Positions 35,682 to 51,913 of a DNA stretch of 64,000 nucleotides are shown here, piece by piece. The DNA is from Cadophora sp. MPI-SDFR-AT-0126 (taxonomy: Eukaryota > Ascomycota > Leotiomycetes > Helotiales > Ploettnerulaceae): contig JAGMVK010000014.1 of the NCBI GenBank assembly GCA_020747065.1, forward strand, positions 310,001 through 374,000, in the 5' to 3' direction. The position numbers were made by a program, and so were the translations under genes. The stretch's first letter is position 1, and each line of letters opens with the position of its first letter. Under the pieces are notes generated by a model. That model was not told the DNA's origin. It worked only from the letters and a program-made list of their open reading frames with translations, and did not search any database.

Positions 35682-38600
35682 TTTCATACAGAGATAGCAT
35701 GACAAACATAAAGATCATGGCGTTATGAGACTGGACGGATCTTTCTCCAGCAGTCGATGGATATCACAGGACATGAACTTGAACCTGACTTTGCGGCACA
35801 TCAGCAAATTTACGAAATCATGAGGAACGGACTAGGGCAGCATGATGGCGATATTGCGTTTCCGTATCTGCTTCCTTGCATAGCGCGCGTGCAGCGTGAT
35901 GAGCGTGCACTTGGATTTCGAGCTCTTTTACTTCACTTGTCGTCTTTTCTATCCACTTGAGCTCTTCGGCCCTGACTTGATACCGATACACATTTCGAAG
36001 AATTTTCGCTTGTTCTTTCCCCATTGAAGCTTTTCAAAAGTTGGGTACCCAGGCCCAGATTTATACGACAGAATCGTATGGATGGATAGATGGACAATTT
36101 GATTGGACTGGTTGATGCTTACGACGGGGCGAGGAGGATGTGAGGTGACCTTGTTGCATCTGAACTTTTGGCATGCAGAGACAGGAAAGAGGAGATGGAA
36201 TTGGGCGGATGGGCTTCGGGTTGAAATTGGGTTGATTTCGGCTGGTTTACTTTGCTTGGTTGGAAAGGAAAGGTGAGAAGGATGTAATGACTATAGATTC
36301 CATATCTACATTTATGAATGAATGAATGACGAAAAGACACAAAATCCACAAACGCCCAACTCTGATGGACCCCTCCCTTTCACAATCACTTTCGTCTTCA
36401 AACTGGCCTGCCTGTTCGTGGCAGTGGCAGGAGAAATTTTCGATGAAACTGCCCTGTCCCGTCCAGGAAGGTAACATCGAGAAAGGAAGTGGAACCGGGC
36501 GATATCTGACGAGAGTGGAGAATCGCCTGAAAGTTTGTCTGTTGTTCGGTTCTTTTGTGTGAAAGATGATTTGCCGTTGGAAAAGAAGAGCCGGGTAGGG
36601 AGACGTGTTTGTTAATGGTTGTGATCTTGCTTTAGTAACGATGCTGGACCGAGACGATTAGATAGAAGAGTTATACAATTGGTGCGAGCAAGGCTTCCTT
36701 GGCACTCAAGAACACCTTTCCAGACCATATGTTGAATGGATTCCCGTCGTGTCAGGTCGGCGACGACTGAAAGCGTAACTCTGCGGACGTATTGAAGCTT
36801 GTTTTCATTTGAGCGGCATACGATCTATGGAGGGGCCTGGATGATTGTGGGGGGGAATATTAACTTCTCCTTCCCAGTAAATGCATTTCAAAATCTCAAA
36901 TACTCGTAATTGCCGTGATTCCAAGGCGACAAGCCGCTCTCCTCTCATTCAGACAGTATGTAAAGCCCACGGAGTTCATTCTTCAATGAGGAAAATCCCG
37001 GCGCTTCTCAGAAAGTCAGAAGTATCGGCATGATTGAACTGTCTTGCTGGATGTTCGGGGAGGATTTGGTTTGGCCGTTTGGCAGCCTGGCTCAGCTTCG
37101 TGTTTTGAGTTTCTTGCTAGTAGGTAGGTAGGTTTAGGATAATTTGATCTATGAGCGGGGAGAAAGTTTTCCCCTCCAGATTTTGAGGTATTTAGATCTT
37201 ACTTAGTAGCAAGTGCTGGAGAAGACAAGGGTGCCATCTTCAAATTTGCTTGAATGTCATGTAGGTTTAGCGGGGTTTTCACTTTCCCTGGGAGTATTGT
37301 TGTTGTTGCGGAGATAGGTCTTGTTCGAAATGGAATGAACCTAAATGGCGAAGACTATGGTTCAACATGCTTTCTGCCCCGTAGGAGCAAAGTCCTGCAG
37401 GTTGTCAGAGAAAATGACCGAGCTGTTCTGTTTTCGGCACGCCTCCGATGGTTAAGCGAGATTCCAGTCTTGGGAGACTGGCAGGACGTCCTTGTCACTT
37501 CGAAGTTAAAGAACGGTAGGACAGCTTCACACTTCATAATTATATTCAGGTGGGCTAGAGATGCCATATGATGGCTTGTGATTGGTCTTTAAAGTATAGA
37601 CGCCGTTACGTTAAAGTGAGCCACGAGGTGCAGGGTACTGTGAATCACTGTCAATCGAGCAGCAGACTCAATCTCTGGCCAAACCTTGTTCAAATAAAGT
37701 TGCCTATGCACGCCAAATCCCAAACGATTAAGGTATCTCCAATCCTGCGTCGAGTACTTTTTCGGCGTTGTGGGGGTGGGGTGCCGATCCTCAGTCGGCA
37801 TTCAGGTAAAGACCCGCTGTCATCCAAACTCTTGAAACATATTTAAAAGTTTAACACATTTGCCTTTGTGAAGGCAAAACTTTTTCCAAGATTAGAAGCT
37901 GGATGGCTGTGCTGCCTGTGCAAGAGCGCTCCACTGGGCAACGAGTCGACGACTGCTCCAAGATGTTGGAGAGGTCTTCGTATATTTCTGATATCAAACT
38001 CAAAAATGTTCCTGTTTCGTTGTTGTGGCAGAGTGATTTATTCTTGACTGTCGCAGTTGCTATTTAATGAATGGTAGTGGACCACTGGACTCAGGCAGCA
38101 TGATGAGAATCACAACTGCCGATTGTGGTCTGGGCTCTTGGATTACAACGTGTCGTTCCTGCGATCAATATTCAAACTCAAACCTTAGCTTAACTAGGGC
38201 ATCGCTGCCGATTGAACGAGTAGTTAAGAATTACGGACTCAAAATGGACCGAATTTCCGGCCGGAAGGACGGAATTTGCTTACCAACGGCCATTGAAATA
38301 AGAATGTAGTTCGACGAGTATTCTTCTTGGAATTCTAAATAAAACTGTACTTATTCGTCTGCCATCCATGCATCTTGAATTCCAAGCACCCTGAGGTTGT
38401 ACTGGGTCTCGCTTACAGTAAAGCGCAGATCTCAATTGGCCGCAACCGTTTTGTCTGTGCGAAGCGCTGTACTACTGCATGAACAGGCACTACTCGTCCC
38501 AAATCCCAGTACTTGATCGGGAAGGACCTCGGCACTGTGAGGGATATCTTGATCCGTTAATGGATGGCGACAGAAGGTGTCGATAAGAGACCGGCACTGA

Positions 38601-39317
38601 AGGAATTTTGGACTATTATTAGATGGCCCAGACACTTGGCCAATACCTTGGCTTCACTCGCTCTTGCCCTATGAAGACATTTGTGTTGCTGATGTTGCTT
38701 TTGCTATCGAACGATTCTGCATGAGGCTCACTCTTCACATGCAGGTCAGCTTATGATGTGATGCGCGGCCGAAGAGAAAAGCTGGAGATCCCCTTTCCAG
38801 CAAGGAAGGTCAAATCCAATTAAACCGATTGGCTCGCATCATAGTTTTTGTTTCGGCCCATCAGGGTTAAGGTTACTCAGAGCCTCCACTTAAATTTCCC
38901 TGTCGAACTGCTTTGTTTGTTTGAGTTCGGGATGTGGTGTTTATGTGATCGCTGTCGTGCTGGGAAAGTTTAATCATCCCCGCGCTCGAGATCCACTATT
39001 ACTCCGATCTCAAGGATTGAGAAAGGATATCGTACGACTCGAACTGCAAGTCACCACATATCATCACCCCGTCGATCTAATTTCCCATTGCGGGAGTAGC
39101 CTGTCACTCATGGCGGGGACTTTTCTTGACATTAGAGTTCCACTATTATTTCGTGCTTGGCTGGCATTTCTAATTGTTCGTTACGCCGATGATTGAATAA
39201 AAGAGTGGACGAAGGCTGTGGCGAAAGCCCCATCTGATCGTCTTTATAACTACAGCAGGCACACCCACAGTCGTGCTTCAACAGTCCTTACATCCGTTCA
39301 TCTCAAAATCTTTCACA
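35682..39317. other. Longest gene-free region of the window
   Basis: About 3.6 kb with no frame I can support. It contains a 12-bp perfect palindrome TTCCGGCCGGAA at 38255-38266 in otherwise AT-rich DNA and, near its right end, the promoter of the catalase-peroxidase gene with a TATA-like element. No tRNA, repeat family or transposon end was recognised. Confidence 0.4.
39243..39250 (+). promoter_or_regulatory. TATA-box candidate of the catalase-peroxidase gene
   Basis: TTTATAAC lies about 68 bp before the ATG at 39318, at a usual distance. Judged by sequence only. Confidence 0.4.
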
Positions 39318-42233
<2,916 letters not shown>

Positions 42234-42824
42234 TTGTCCAACACAGTGAGACTGTCAGAAGAAGCCAGAAGTGCCTTGGAAGGTGATGATGGGCTGATGA
42301 TGTTGTGCTATTTCATTCTTGTAGATAAATTAAATCGAGAAGGACTTGAAGGACTTTTTGCTAGCACCTTATGTGTCTTTGATACATGTGCATTCCCTCG
42401 CTGCATTCACCTATAAGGTATTCAATCCATGGTACCACGACAACAGAAATGAGAGGCTAGACATAGCAGCTCGGTGACCTTGAATCAACTCGAAGGTCCA
42501 CAAATGATTATGGAATGTAGAGGTCACTGTGTTTCAGAGTGTTAGAGGAAACGTGAGTGGGAGGCGAATGACATCGTCATTTGGGAAGTAAATGGGGGTT
42601 TTTTTCCTCTTGTGAGATGTCTAGTGCTGGGTTTGAAAAGATATAGCGGCAATCCAAAATCTGGGAGTGACAAAAATCAAACATGACAGTCTGTTGTGGA
42701 CCCTAGCCTGCAGATTTGGGGAATACAACAAGTAGGTAGGTAGGTAGGCAAGCGACGTGGAGAGGAAGTAACGAAGCGGGCGCTGGCGTCGTCTATCAAT
42801 TCGATATAATTCGTTACTCCATCT
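42234..42824. other. Intergenic between convergent genes
   Basis: Shared 3' flank of the catalase-peroxidase gene (plus) and the single-pass membrane protein gene (minus). It contains a short TAGG repeat (42733-42748) and no supported gene. Confidence 0.5.
42733..42748. repeat. TAGG tetranucleotide repeat
   Basis: Four tandem TAGG units in noncoding DNA. A simple microsatellite. Confidence 0.7.
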
Positions 42825-43385
42825 TTACACACCGCTCGCATTCCTCACACCCAATCGCCTGTCAGCAATATCCTCCTCTCTGTGATACATCTCACTATTA
42901 TCCGCAGGCGTAGCTCTCAGATCACTGATCCTCTCCTCCTCTCTCTGCATCGGGCTCAGCCCCTCTTCCTGCAAAACCACAGAATTAACCCTCGTAGAAT
43001 CCCCCGAATTCGCACTTCGTCTCTTCGACCACCAGCTCCACCTTCTCCCCATGACACCCACACTAGATTCAGGAACTAGTCTCACCAGCCTCCCGTTCTG
43101 CCGGATGTAGAGGTTGCGATCTTCCAGTTGGTAGAGTTGTCCTTCCGTAGTGTTGCTGAGCCCACGTCTTTTGAGACGGGTTTCGAGAAAGATGAAGATT
43201 CCGATGAGGAAAAGAACGGAAGATAAGGTGAGAAAGACGGAGATGAATATTACGCGTCGCTTGCTGTACAAGTAGTACTGCTGCTGGAGCAGGAACCTAG
43301 CGGACAGTTAGTGTGGGGTGCGATAAGGAATCAAAGCCATGTTCTGGTAGGCGTACTCTTCTCTGGTATATGTCTGTTGCTCCAT
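42825..43385 (-). CDS. Single-pass membrane protein of unknown function
   Basis: Two exons (43385-43357 and 43296-42825) give 166 residues. The 29-nt first exon encodes MEQQTYTREE; the donor GTACGC and acceptor GCTAG join in phase 2 to give FLLQQQYYLYSKRR. A membrane helix follows at about 23-45 (VIFISVFLTLSSVLFLIGIFIF), then a basic stop-transfer LKRRG. The remaining 115 residues are polar, with scattered charged and SP sites, and probably disordered. The membrane segment lies too deep for a normal signal peptide, and positive residues flank it on both sides. I know no family. A tail on either side of the membrane is possible. Confidence 0.6.
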
Positions 43386-44133
43386 ATTCGAATGTGTACT
43401 GGAATTAAGATGGGATGGCTGAGCATGAAGAGCTGGTATTGATCATATTGATATGTTCTTGCACAAGCGGACTTGATGTCACAATCAATGTTTGCCCAGA
43501 AGTTCCAGAACAGCATGGACTGTGTTCTACGTGTGCCAATACCAGCGTCTCCAGAAATTGTGCTCGACCATGGTTGAATAGACTTGCCGAAACTTCCAAG
43601 GGAATGCTAGCCAGGCGACGAGTCGAAGTCCGCTTGGCGCTAAAAGCGGTTAAGCGAATGACAACAAACCGGCACGCCTGGCTACCACTCTGCAGTCATA
43701 CTGTTTCGCTCCCCTAGGTAAAGGCACAGTGCCAAGATCAACTGCATCTTCCTCTTTGATCTTGACAGAAAATTCAATTTGACTCTTGGCTGTTGTAAGC
43801 CCAGGTGAATTGTCTTGCACGTAGCCAGACGAGCCGTAATTCGGTTCGCTAGAATCGGCTGGGCAAGTAGGCCAACCAACATACTCGTGCCCGCATTAGG
43901 TAAAGTTGCCTGCCTGCTAATAGGACATACCTTGTTTCATATAATAGCTATGGCACAAAAGCTAAAGAAGAACGATCTAGTAAACACAGGGAATCACAAA
44001 TCTCAGAAAGGCTCCAACCAAGCCAACCATAACGCCACATTCACCAGACCTAGAACCCAAAGACCAAAGACCAAAGACCAAAAACCAAATCCCAATGTAA
44101 CAAATATCATACACTCACTCACCCCCTTCCGTC
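43386..44133. other. Intergenic
   Basis: The promoter side of the small membrane protein gene and the 3' flank of the phosphodiesterase gene. A run of CAAAGACC-type short repeats lies near 44060. No supported gene. Confidence 0.45.
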
Positions 44134-46562
44134 TTACACGCTCTTTCCCTGTTTCTCGGCATCCTCCTCACCCTTCACCAACTCCCCAAACCACCCCTTC
44201 ACCTTATCCAGCCTCGATTTAAACCATTCCCAAAAACTCTTTTCTTCCGGCGTCATCTCGCTTTCATCCGAGACCACCGGTCTGGTAGGCTCCGGTTCAG
44301 GTGGATCGACACCGACGAGTGCGGGAGAGAGTTCCTCAGGGTCAGCGGCTGAGGAGGCTTCGATTGGTGAGATGGAGATTACGGCGTCAGGAGCAGATTC
44401 GGGGATTGTGGACGGCGATGACGAGTCTTGGGCTGAGGATGACGGTGTTGATGGAGATGTCGCTGAAGTTGCGACGTCTGATGCTGGGCTAGCAGCCTGG
44501 CTGGGCGATGGTTCTGGGTCATTCGGCTCTTCTAGAGCTGTGTCGGGCGTGTGGACCCCGACGACATTGAATGGAAGTCGAATCGTCCCATTATTTGGTT
44601 TCGGAACAATGTGAAGCGAGTCGCAAATGATGTTGTAGACCTCGATATTTTCTGGAAACAGTCAGCTGCACTCTGCAAAATCACACTCAAGCAGAACTTA
44701 CGAAATGGCTCAACGCGACTATTTGGCGCATGAGGGAAAGCCGGCCCTCTCGCAACGAAGATAGCTCTCATCAGAGGATGCTCATGATCGTAACCATGCA
44801 AACCACGTGGACTGTAAATAAGGCCATGTTCCAGCCCCTCTGCAACGTTGAACTCTTCTTTCGTGACAATCGCCCAGCCAGTTTTGGGAACGATCCACAA
44901 AGGAGCAATGCGCTCGTTCTTGGAGAAGTGATATCTCTCCGGCATGGTTTTGTCCCGGAGATAGACATCGAAGCCGGGGTTGGAGGCAGTTTTTTTCAAA
45001 AGTGTGTCGTAGAGAGGATGAAGATCAGCAGGGTTCTTTGGGCGGAGACCGTACAATGGCCATCCGTCCGTGTGTTCGATCAGACTTGTGTCGATAAGGT
45101 CCTCTAGTTGTATCAAACGGGAAATATCAGTAGTAGCCATGCCATGATCAGAGACAACTACCACATTGACGATGTCCGTCAAATTTCGAGCTTCCAGTCC
45201 CTGAAATAAGTGATCCAGCATGGTATCGACATCATTGATAGTTACGCGGATTTCGGTACTGTTTGGTCCATACCGATGGCCATCCGAGTCGACGTTAGGG
45301 ACGTAGGCGGCAATGAGCTGAGGTCTCATGCTCACGACTTCCGCCAATTGGTTCTCTAAGCCAGGCTTGTCCAATAATTCCAGAATCCTGCTGACTTTGT
45401 TGCTCAGTGGTTCCTGTCCGTTGTACTTGTCCAGAAACGCAGGCTCGACCTCCATGATATGCGCTTCACTGCCAGGCCACATATGAATAGCCGTCCTGAT
45501 CCCCTGGTTCTCGGCAGTCACCCATAGAGGCTCTCCGCCCCACCACTTGGGCTGCATTGCATTCGGATTCGTGTAGAAGAACTCCTCTTTCAGATCCGCA
45601 TCCCAGAAAGTATTCCCAACCACACCATGCGATTCCGGGTACAGACCAGTAACTAAGGTATAGTGATTCGGGAATGTGACCGAGGGGAAGCTGGGATTCA
45701 TATAAATTGGCGAGACGCCCTCCTCGATGAAGGCATTCAGTCTCGGCGTAATCCCCCACTTCAAGAAATCCGCCCGGAATCCATCCAGACTGATCAAAAC
45801 CGTCGTGGGCGCAAACAACGCCGAGCCGTTACTGAGCATCGCCTGTACTGGTATGGCACTTTTCCGATGTAACGAGAGCTTCCACGCCCCTAGAACAAGT
45901 ATTGAAAATCCGACTGCAATGAGTAAGTGGATGAAGCACCATCTCCGCCAGCTCCTCCTCCTTTTCACTTTATCATCATGTAGCCCCCGCAGCCCTCGTC
46001 GATCAATCTCATCACTCCCTTCCGTCTCGCTACTGGCACCAGTGATACTGCCTTCTTTCAATCCACCCTCCTCCATCTCATACATCAACTGTCCATCCTC
46101 TCCTCTCTCTGCCTCACCCAATAACCTCCTCTTCTTCTCCCTCCTCCTTTCCCTCCTCCTCTTCCTTTTAACATCCTTCTCCGAATTTCTAACCTCTAGC
46201 ATCTCCTTCCCTGCGCCCGATCCCGATCCAGATTCCGCTTCCACCATCGGCAACTCCGCATAGCTCTTCGAAAACAACCCCAATCCCTTCAGCGGATTCC
46301 GCATTGCAGCAAGCGCACTTCCGCGTCTCCCCCTTCGTCTGCTATCCTCAAGCAATTTATCGCGCTCTTCTTCTTCTAGTAGGACATTCCTATCGTGTGC
46401 GCGGATGTCGGCAGATGTGCGCGCGCCGAGGAGGACTTCGTCGTCTTCGCTGTCGGTTTCTTGGTCGCTGCGTTCACTGTGGAGACTGGATGCATCGTCG
46501 TCGTAGTGCGAGGGGGAGAGGAGGGAGGCATCTCGCCCTGAGGACGGGGCTGGTGGCGCCAT
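44134..46562 (-). CDS. Ectonucleotide pyrophosphatase/phosphodiesterase (Npp-type), type II membrane protein
   Basis: Two exons (46562-44702 and 44651-44134) give 792 residues. An acidic and basic cytosolic N-terminus of about 205 residues is followed by one membrane segment at 209-228 and an extracytoplasmic alkaline-phosphatase-fold domain. Metal and catalytic motifs are intact: LISLDGF with Asp260, the nucleophile Thr296 in PSVTFPNHY, VDSDGHRYGP, VVVSDHGM, and HGYDHEHPLMRAIFVARGP. The domain closes with EVYNIICDSL. Yeast Npp1/Npp2 have the same plan and hydrolyse extracellular nucleotides to supply phosphate, usually under phosphate limitation. The C-terminal 150 residues are an unusual Ser/Pro/Glu-rich extension ending in a helix with WEWFKSRLDKVKGWFGELVKG. 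The intron join gives EPFQNIEVYNI, as expected of the family. Confidence 0.93.
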
Positions 46563-48162
46563 GGTAGAAAAGATGATTATATGAGTGGATGAGGTTGCTC
46601 CATTGGATTACTGATGGGTTGGATTGGGGAATGTTGAGGTTTAGGAGGAGTGAGGTCGTTGTCATAAAGGATGATCCCCTTACTCGCTAAGATTCAGCCA
46701 GATTAACTACTTGGCTCAGCCTTACTAACAGGGCTGGCATCCCCTGAACCGACATGTGGCTATTTCCGTAAATTCTGTACTCAAAATGACAGAAGTCCGC
46801 AATTAAATCATCCGCTAAGATCTCAAGTCCGAATTTTGCATTGAGGATTTCCAGCTCGATTTTCCCTGCAATTTTTGTCCAGGGCAAGCCTGTCCTTCGA
46901 AGGTAGTCTTTACTGGGGACACGTTTTCCAACATGGGCTGCAGAATTACACAAAGGGCTGAGTCCTGAATAGAAATCAAGTTAGAGGTATCAAAATATGA
47001 GACGCCTACTCAGAAACTCGTTGTCTCGACTTATGGTTGAAGCGTATCTTTTCCCCACTAATTGGTCTTCACTCCAAAAGGACGAAGAGACTGAAACCTA
47101 CAGTGGTCTTTCCAAAAGCTAGGTGCATTTGGATCGTACATTCGAAGTACATTGTTACTTCAATGAGAGCAGTCTCATTGAATATTGACGAGTCTATAGT
47201 CTCTAGCACTATTTGATCACAGCTCCTTCTATCTTCGCTCGATTTCAATGCCGATTTTAATACATGAGGGTAAACTTCCAACAGCCATGGCCAAGCTCAC
47301 TCTCTTCATTATTCCTCGCCAGAGTCGATCCAATAAGATGCCCCATTCCACGAATCCGATCATACAGACCACAATCATCTTATAACACCACAACACCCTC
47401 ATTTAAACACCTCCAATCTCTACTCAAACTACATACACAAACCACCTCTTCCACTAACAACACCCCCCAACTCAAAAAATCGCGCACTGAGAACCCCCTC
47501 TCTCAACGACACATTCTCCCCTCCACCTTCCCCCATTCAAATCCCAGATAAGCTGGTACATCTATACAGACTTATCAAATGCAGCTGCTTAACACCGCCG
47601 ATCTCACTGAACTTGCTCAAGTCTTGGCATTGTGAGGGATATATCTTATCTGAAGGGAGGGAGGCAGTGCTGCTATCAAGAGCAAGTAAGAAAATCCCGC
47701 ATGTGGAGAAGAGAGGGAGGGGAATAGGAATATAGAGGGCATTATGATGGGATCAAGAGAGTGAAGAGTTGAGAGTACTTATTTCTTTGCTTGCTGGCTA
47801 CCGTCAACCCGACTCAACAATACAGAACTCTTGGTCATCCGCTGTTGCTTCCCAGAACGAGCGACGGAGAAAGACAAGACAAAAGCATCGAAAAAGGACG
47901 AAAAAACATGGAGCCATTCACATGCGTCATCCTGGGAATCAGTCTAGTCGTCGGTATGATAATGGTACAGTTTGTTTGAAGCGAATTGGTTCGAAAGATG
48001 GTATCATATTAAATCATCCCCTACATCGCGACCATGCCCAATCTGTCCACAAACAAGTTCGAAGGTACGAAACCAACTCTCCTTCGCTCAACACATAGAT
48101 CAGCATTAACTACTGGCAGATAATCCATTAAACAGACATGAGTCGACCTAGTATGCGTAGAT
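46563..48162. other. Intergenic
   Basis: About 1.6 kb between the start of the phosphodiesterase gene and the 3' end of the permease gene (both minus). Only short frames without motifs are present. Confidence 0.45.
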
Positions 48163-50028
48163 CTACTTGATCTCTGTCGTCGGCAACGTCTCTTCCGCAA
48201 GTTCCGCCTTCTTGCTGGGGTAGCTATGTGTCTCGCTGTCGGAACTGCCTTCAACGCCTTCTACAACGCCTTCTTCGCGGCCAAGCATGTGGTGCTGGGA
48301 ACGTTAGTTTGGATACTCGCAGAGAGGAAAGAAAAGTTAGGGAGATATACCTCGACGTTGATCTTAGGGCCTTTGAACCATTTGTGTGCCGAGATGAACC
48401 ACCAGATCGTCACCATGATCATCCTGTGGGGAATTAGCGACTGTACGTCCTCGCATGTACTGGAAGGAGGAGGAGACAAGGGAAGGGGAAATTCACGGTC
48501 CACCATAAACAACCACTGTCCAATTCATCAACTCCGCCGTCAGGTTATTCCCCCTTACGCTCGGGAAACACAAAATAGGCATCATAACCAAAATGAAAGC
48601 ACAAGCACAACATCCAATCGGCTTGCTGAACTTCCCCAAATGCCATGGACCGCGCCTGAAACGATTTCCCACGAAGAACACCCGGATGAAGATAGGGATC
48701 GTGAAAGCAACCATGGCGGCGATGGCTCCGACAGAGAAGATAGCACCAATTGCTACTGAGCCGCCAAAGATGAGGAGGAGAAGAAGAATGCCGATGAAAG
48801 TGTTGAACCAGACTGCGTTGACGGGAGTATAAGTGTGTTTGTTGACCTGTTTGATCCAGGAGGAGAACGGGAAGCAGTCATCACGAGCATAGGCAAACGT
48901 AACTCTTGACGCAGCGACCATGCAGCCTTGACCCATAAAGAAGCCGCAGACGATGGTGATAGCCAGGATAGCGAGCGCAGTGTTCCGCGGCATGACTTCG
49001 ATGAGGTAGGATGCCCATGGCTGGCCGAGATCAGATTCTAGGGCCTCGGTGATGTCGACGACTGTGTAGGCTACGACGAGTTGGAGGGCCCATCCTGCGA
49101 GACCGCCGACGCCGGAAGTCATGACGATGGCGCGGGGAGCGGCGATGTTGGCGTTGCTACACTCTTCTGAGAGATGGAAGGGTGCGTCATATCCGGACAT
49201 GGTCCAGATGATGGCGATGAAGGACATGAGGACTGCAACTCCATCTGGCCAGTCTGTTCCGTTCTGGATTGACCAGACTTGCTTCGATGGGAAGAACTTG
49301 GGGTGTGTATCTGAGCCTGTTACTGAGGCTGGAATCAAGATGATCACGATGAACAGACAGATCATGTTCATTGTCGACCCGTAGGCATTGAAGCGTGCGA
49401 TCCACAGGGTTGGCATACTGGAAATGCAAGCGTGGATTATCATGACGAAGACAGTAAGGAGGAAGACTTGCCAGTCTTCTGGGACGTAGGAGGGATGTGT
49501 GATGGACGCCGAGGCGAGGATCATAGCTGAGAGAGCATAATCGACTGAAGGCGCTCCAGTAACTTGCACGATCCAATTCGACCATCCCGTAATCCACGCA
49601 GCGAATGGTCCATATCCTGGAGGAGCAAGTACTGCAGCAGCGTAATACAGGCCACCACTGGTGGGCATGCTGGAACACAGCTCAGCCATTCCCATAGCCA
49701 CACATTGGATGAAGAACCAACTGATCAACCAACCCCAAACCATGCCTCCAGTTCCAGCATAACCCATGCCATAATAAAGCGTACTTGCGAAACTCGGCAA
49801 TAGACCAAGCACCGCAAAAGACACGCAGAAGGTGGTCCAAAGAGAGAATTCTCTCTTGAATTCTTGCTTGTAACCAAGTGCTACCAGGGCCGCCTCGTCT
49901 GCGCTGAGCCCTTCGAGATTCGGGGAGTCGCCATCGGGAAGTATGGTTGTGACGGAGGGTTTGCGGGGGTCGGCTACAGGATGACTTTTGCCGCTGTGGT
50001 TGCTTTTGATTGGTTTGAGCGAGGCCAT
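48163..50028 (-). CDS. Amino acid / GABA / choline permease (APC superfamily)
   Basis: Three exons (50028-48497, 48423-48351, 48294-48163) give 578 residues. About twelve membrane helices can be counted. Conserved words of the fungal amino-acid/choline transporter group include GYKQEFKREFSLWTTFCVSFAVLG in the first helix region, GMAELCSSMPTSGGLYYAAA, WTMSGYDAPFHLSEECSNANIAAPRAI, the SRVTFAYARDDCFPFS loop, and PVNAVWF. These fit Uga4/Hnm1-like proton symporters for GABA, choline or polyamine-like amines; the exact substrate is not visible. The start at 50028 (MASLKPIK) is the first real ATG; the longer open frame begins with TTG. The C-terminal tail is acidic and carries KK pairs, a candidate site for ubiquitin-controlled turnover. 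Confidence 0.92.
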
Positions 50029-51899
50029 CTCGTCGGGTCTGATGCTAGCTGTATGGTGATACAAGACAGGACAGGACTGTTGATGGGTTTCCCGTCGACA
50101 ATTCGGCTCAGAGAGCAGGCGCAGGCTCAGGAAGATGTTTACCTATATATCAGAAAGGAAAGGCGACGTCTAGACATAGCTTTATCTTGCCCGCATCACA
50201 TCGCTCCACTTGTGAGCATGCGGCAAGGTTGCAGCGCTCCAGGGGACAGACGGCAGCTATCTTCCCTTTGGCACCCTTGGCTTGATTGGGCATGTGTAGC
50301 CTGAGCCGAGCTTGTTGTATCTTCGCCAAAGCTTGCGACGGACCATACAGACGTCGATCCTTGGGTCTTTTTCGTAACTCTTCGCACTCCCTGTCGCTCG
50401 AAGTTTGAACTTTGATGTTTCTGCTGCAGTAAGAAATATATATTTCGCATCCCCCTCGCCTGTCTAGGAAGTCTCTGTCGAGATTCGTTCTCCCGATTCT
50501 CCTCTTGCCCCTCTTCCTTTGTTCCCTCGCCTATTCGATTCCATGGATCGACTGACAGATGCGACGAGAGCATGACGTGGATCTCTGGTAGACATGACAT
50601 GGAGCCATTCGGTCGTCTGGTCTATCGTCCGTCGTCGGCTCCTTTGCACTTTTGATGATGCCCCAGTCCCTTGCTGCTTATCTTCCATCGCGAACGCCCG
50701 TTTGGCCTGTATCAACCAATGAGACGCATCAATTCCCCAACACCCTGTCATGTCTGTCATCCTTATCGCGAGGACGACAGGGATTGTCCACTCCAAATCA
50801 TAGCAGCGAATCTTGAAACCGAGATCTGGGAAATGCGCTGTGGTCCGATTTTCAGCTTGGTTCACCATTTCGGTCTTTGGATACCTGGTTGAAATGATGG
50901 CTTTTTGCTGCATGCATTTTGATCGTTCTTCTCTTGCCCTGGAGAAAAACTTGCCATTCCATCTACCCCTCTGAGGCTTCAACATCCAATGCGCCAGCGG
51001 GCACTAGCCTCATGCCTATCGACTGGTGAAATGTGGGGAAGAAAATGTTACGTAAGACCCGCATATCGAACCTCACATAGCCAGACGTCAACCTGCAGTT
51101 CGATTTGAAGCCCAGGAATGGCTTGCATGCTGAATTTGGGTATTGGATTGACCAGGCTGAGATGGAGGTGAAGTGGACGGATCGGAGAGAGGGAAGAATC
51201 TTGGAAGCCGGAACGATATCCGAAGTCACGTGAAATTAAGCTGCTTTGGGAAGGTCCAACCTGAGGTGAGTAGGGACGGATTTCATCAGAGGCGGGGGCA
51301 AGCTGGCAAGTACCTCCGTACTCGAAGGTTGATTATCTCCGCATCGGCTGTGTAAAAAGTCATGGTTTCGCTTTCTCTCTTATCTTTACCTTTCGGCGAA
51401 AACGGCATTAGAAGTCTTAGACCAGGTCTGGCGCGAAATCCACGCTGGTCTTTTCCACGGGAATCACCGCCGAGAATTTCTGCAAAAAGAGCTCTTACTA
51501 CACAACCAGTTCTACCATTGCGCTAATGTCGAGTGAAGACAGAGACTGATTCTAGCCTGCTTGATTATGAAGCACAAGTCCTATAAAGCGCAACGTCTTC
51601 ATTGATACAGTCATTTAGGGTACAGCTAAATCGCCATGCATTCACCCACGCCAAACCACTCGCTTGTTTTGTAGTAACTCGTGCCCACCTGCATGCTTGG
51701 ATTAGGGCCTTGAATGCAAGGCTAAGTGAATATCAAAATTTTCATAAAACATCAATTCCGACTCTCTTACGCTACCACAACTAATTCTGCCACTTCAATT
51801 GCTATAGAAGCAGTTACCGTCAGTACACTTCGTTTCTTAGAGTACGCGGACGATTTCAAGGAAGTTGAGTATAGTAGTACTTCAATTATCATTTTACCA

Positions 51900-51913
51900 C
51901 CCCCCCCCCCCCC
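51900..51913. repeat. C homopolymer run of 14
   Basis: A run of C is followed a few bases later by TTCGGGTGGCCCACCACC, so the end of the run can pair with GGGTGG in a short hairpin. Such runs vary in length and are prone to sequencing error. Confidence 0.75.

Noticed and set aside
48163..50064. Longer permease reading from 50064
   Set aside because: The codon at 50064 is TTG; the first ATG in frame is at 50028.
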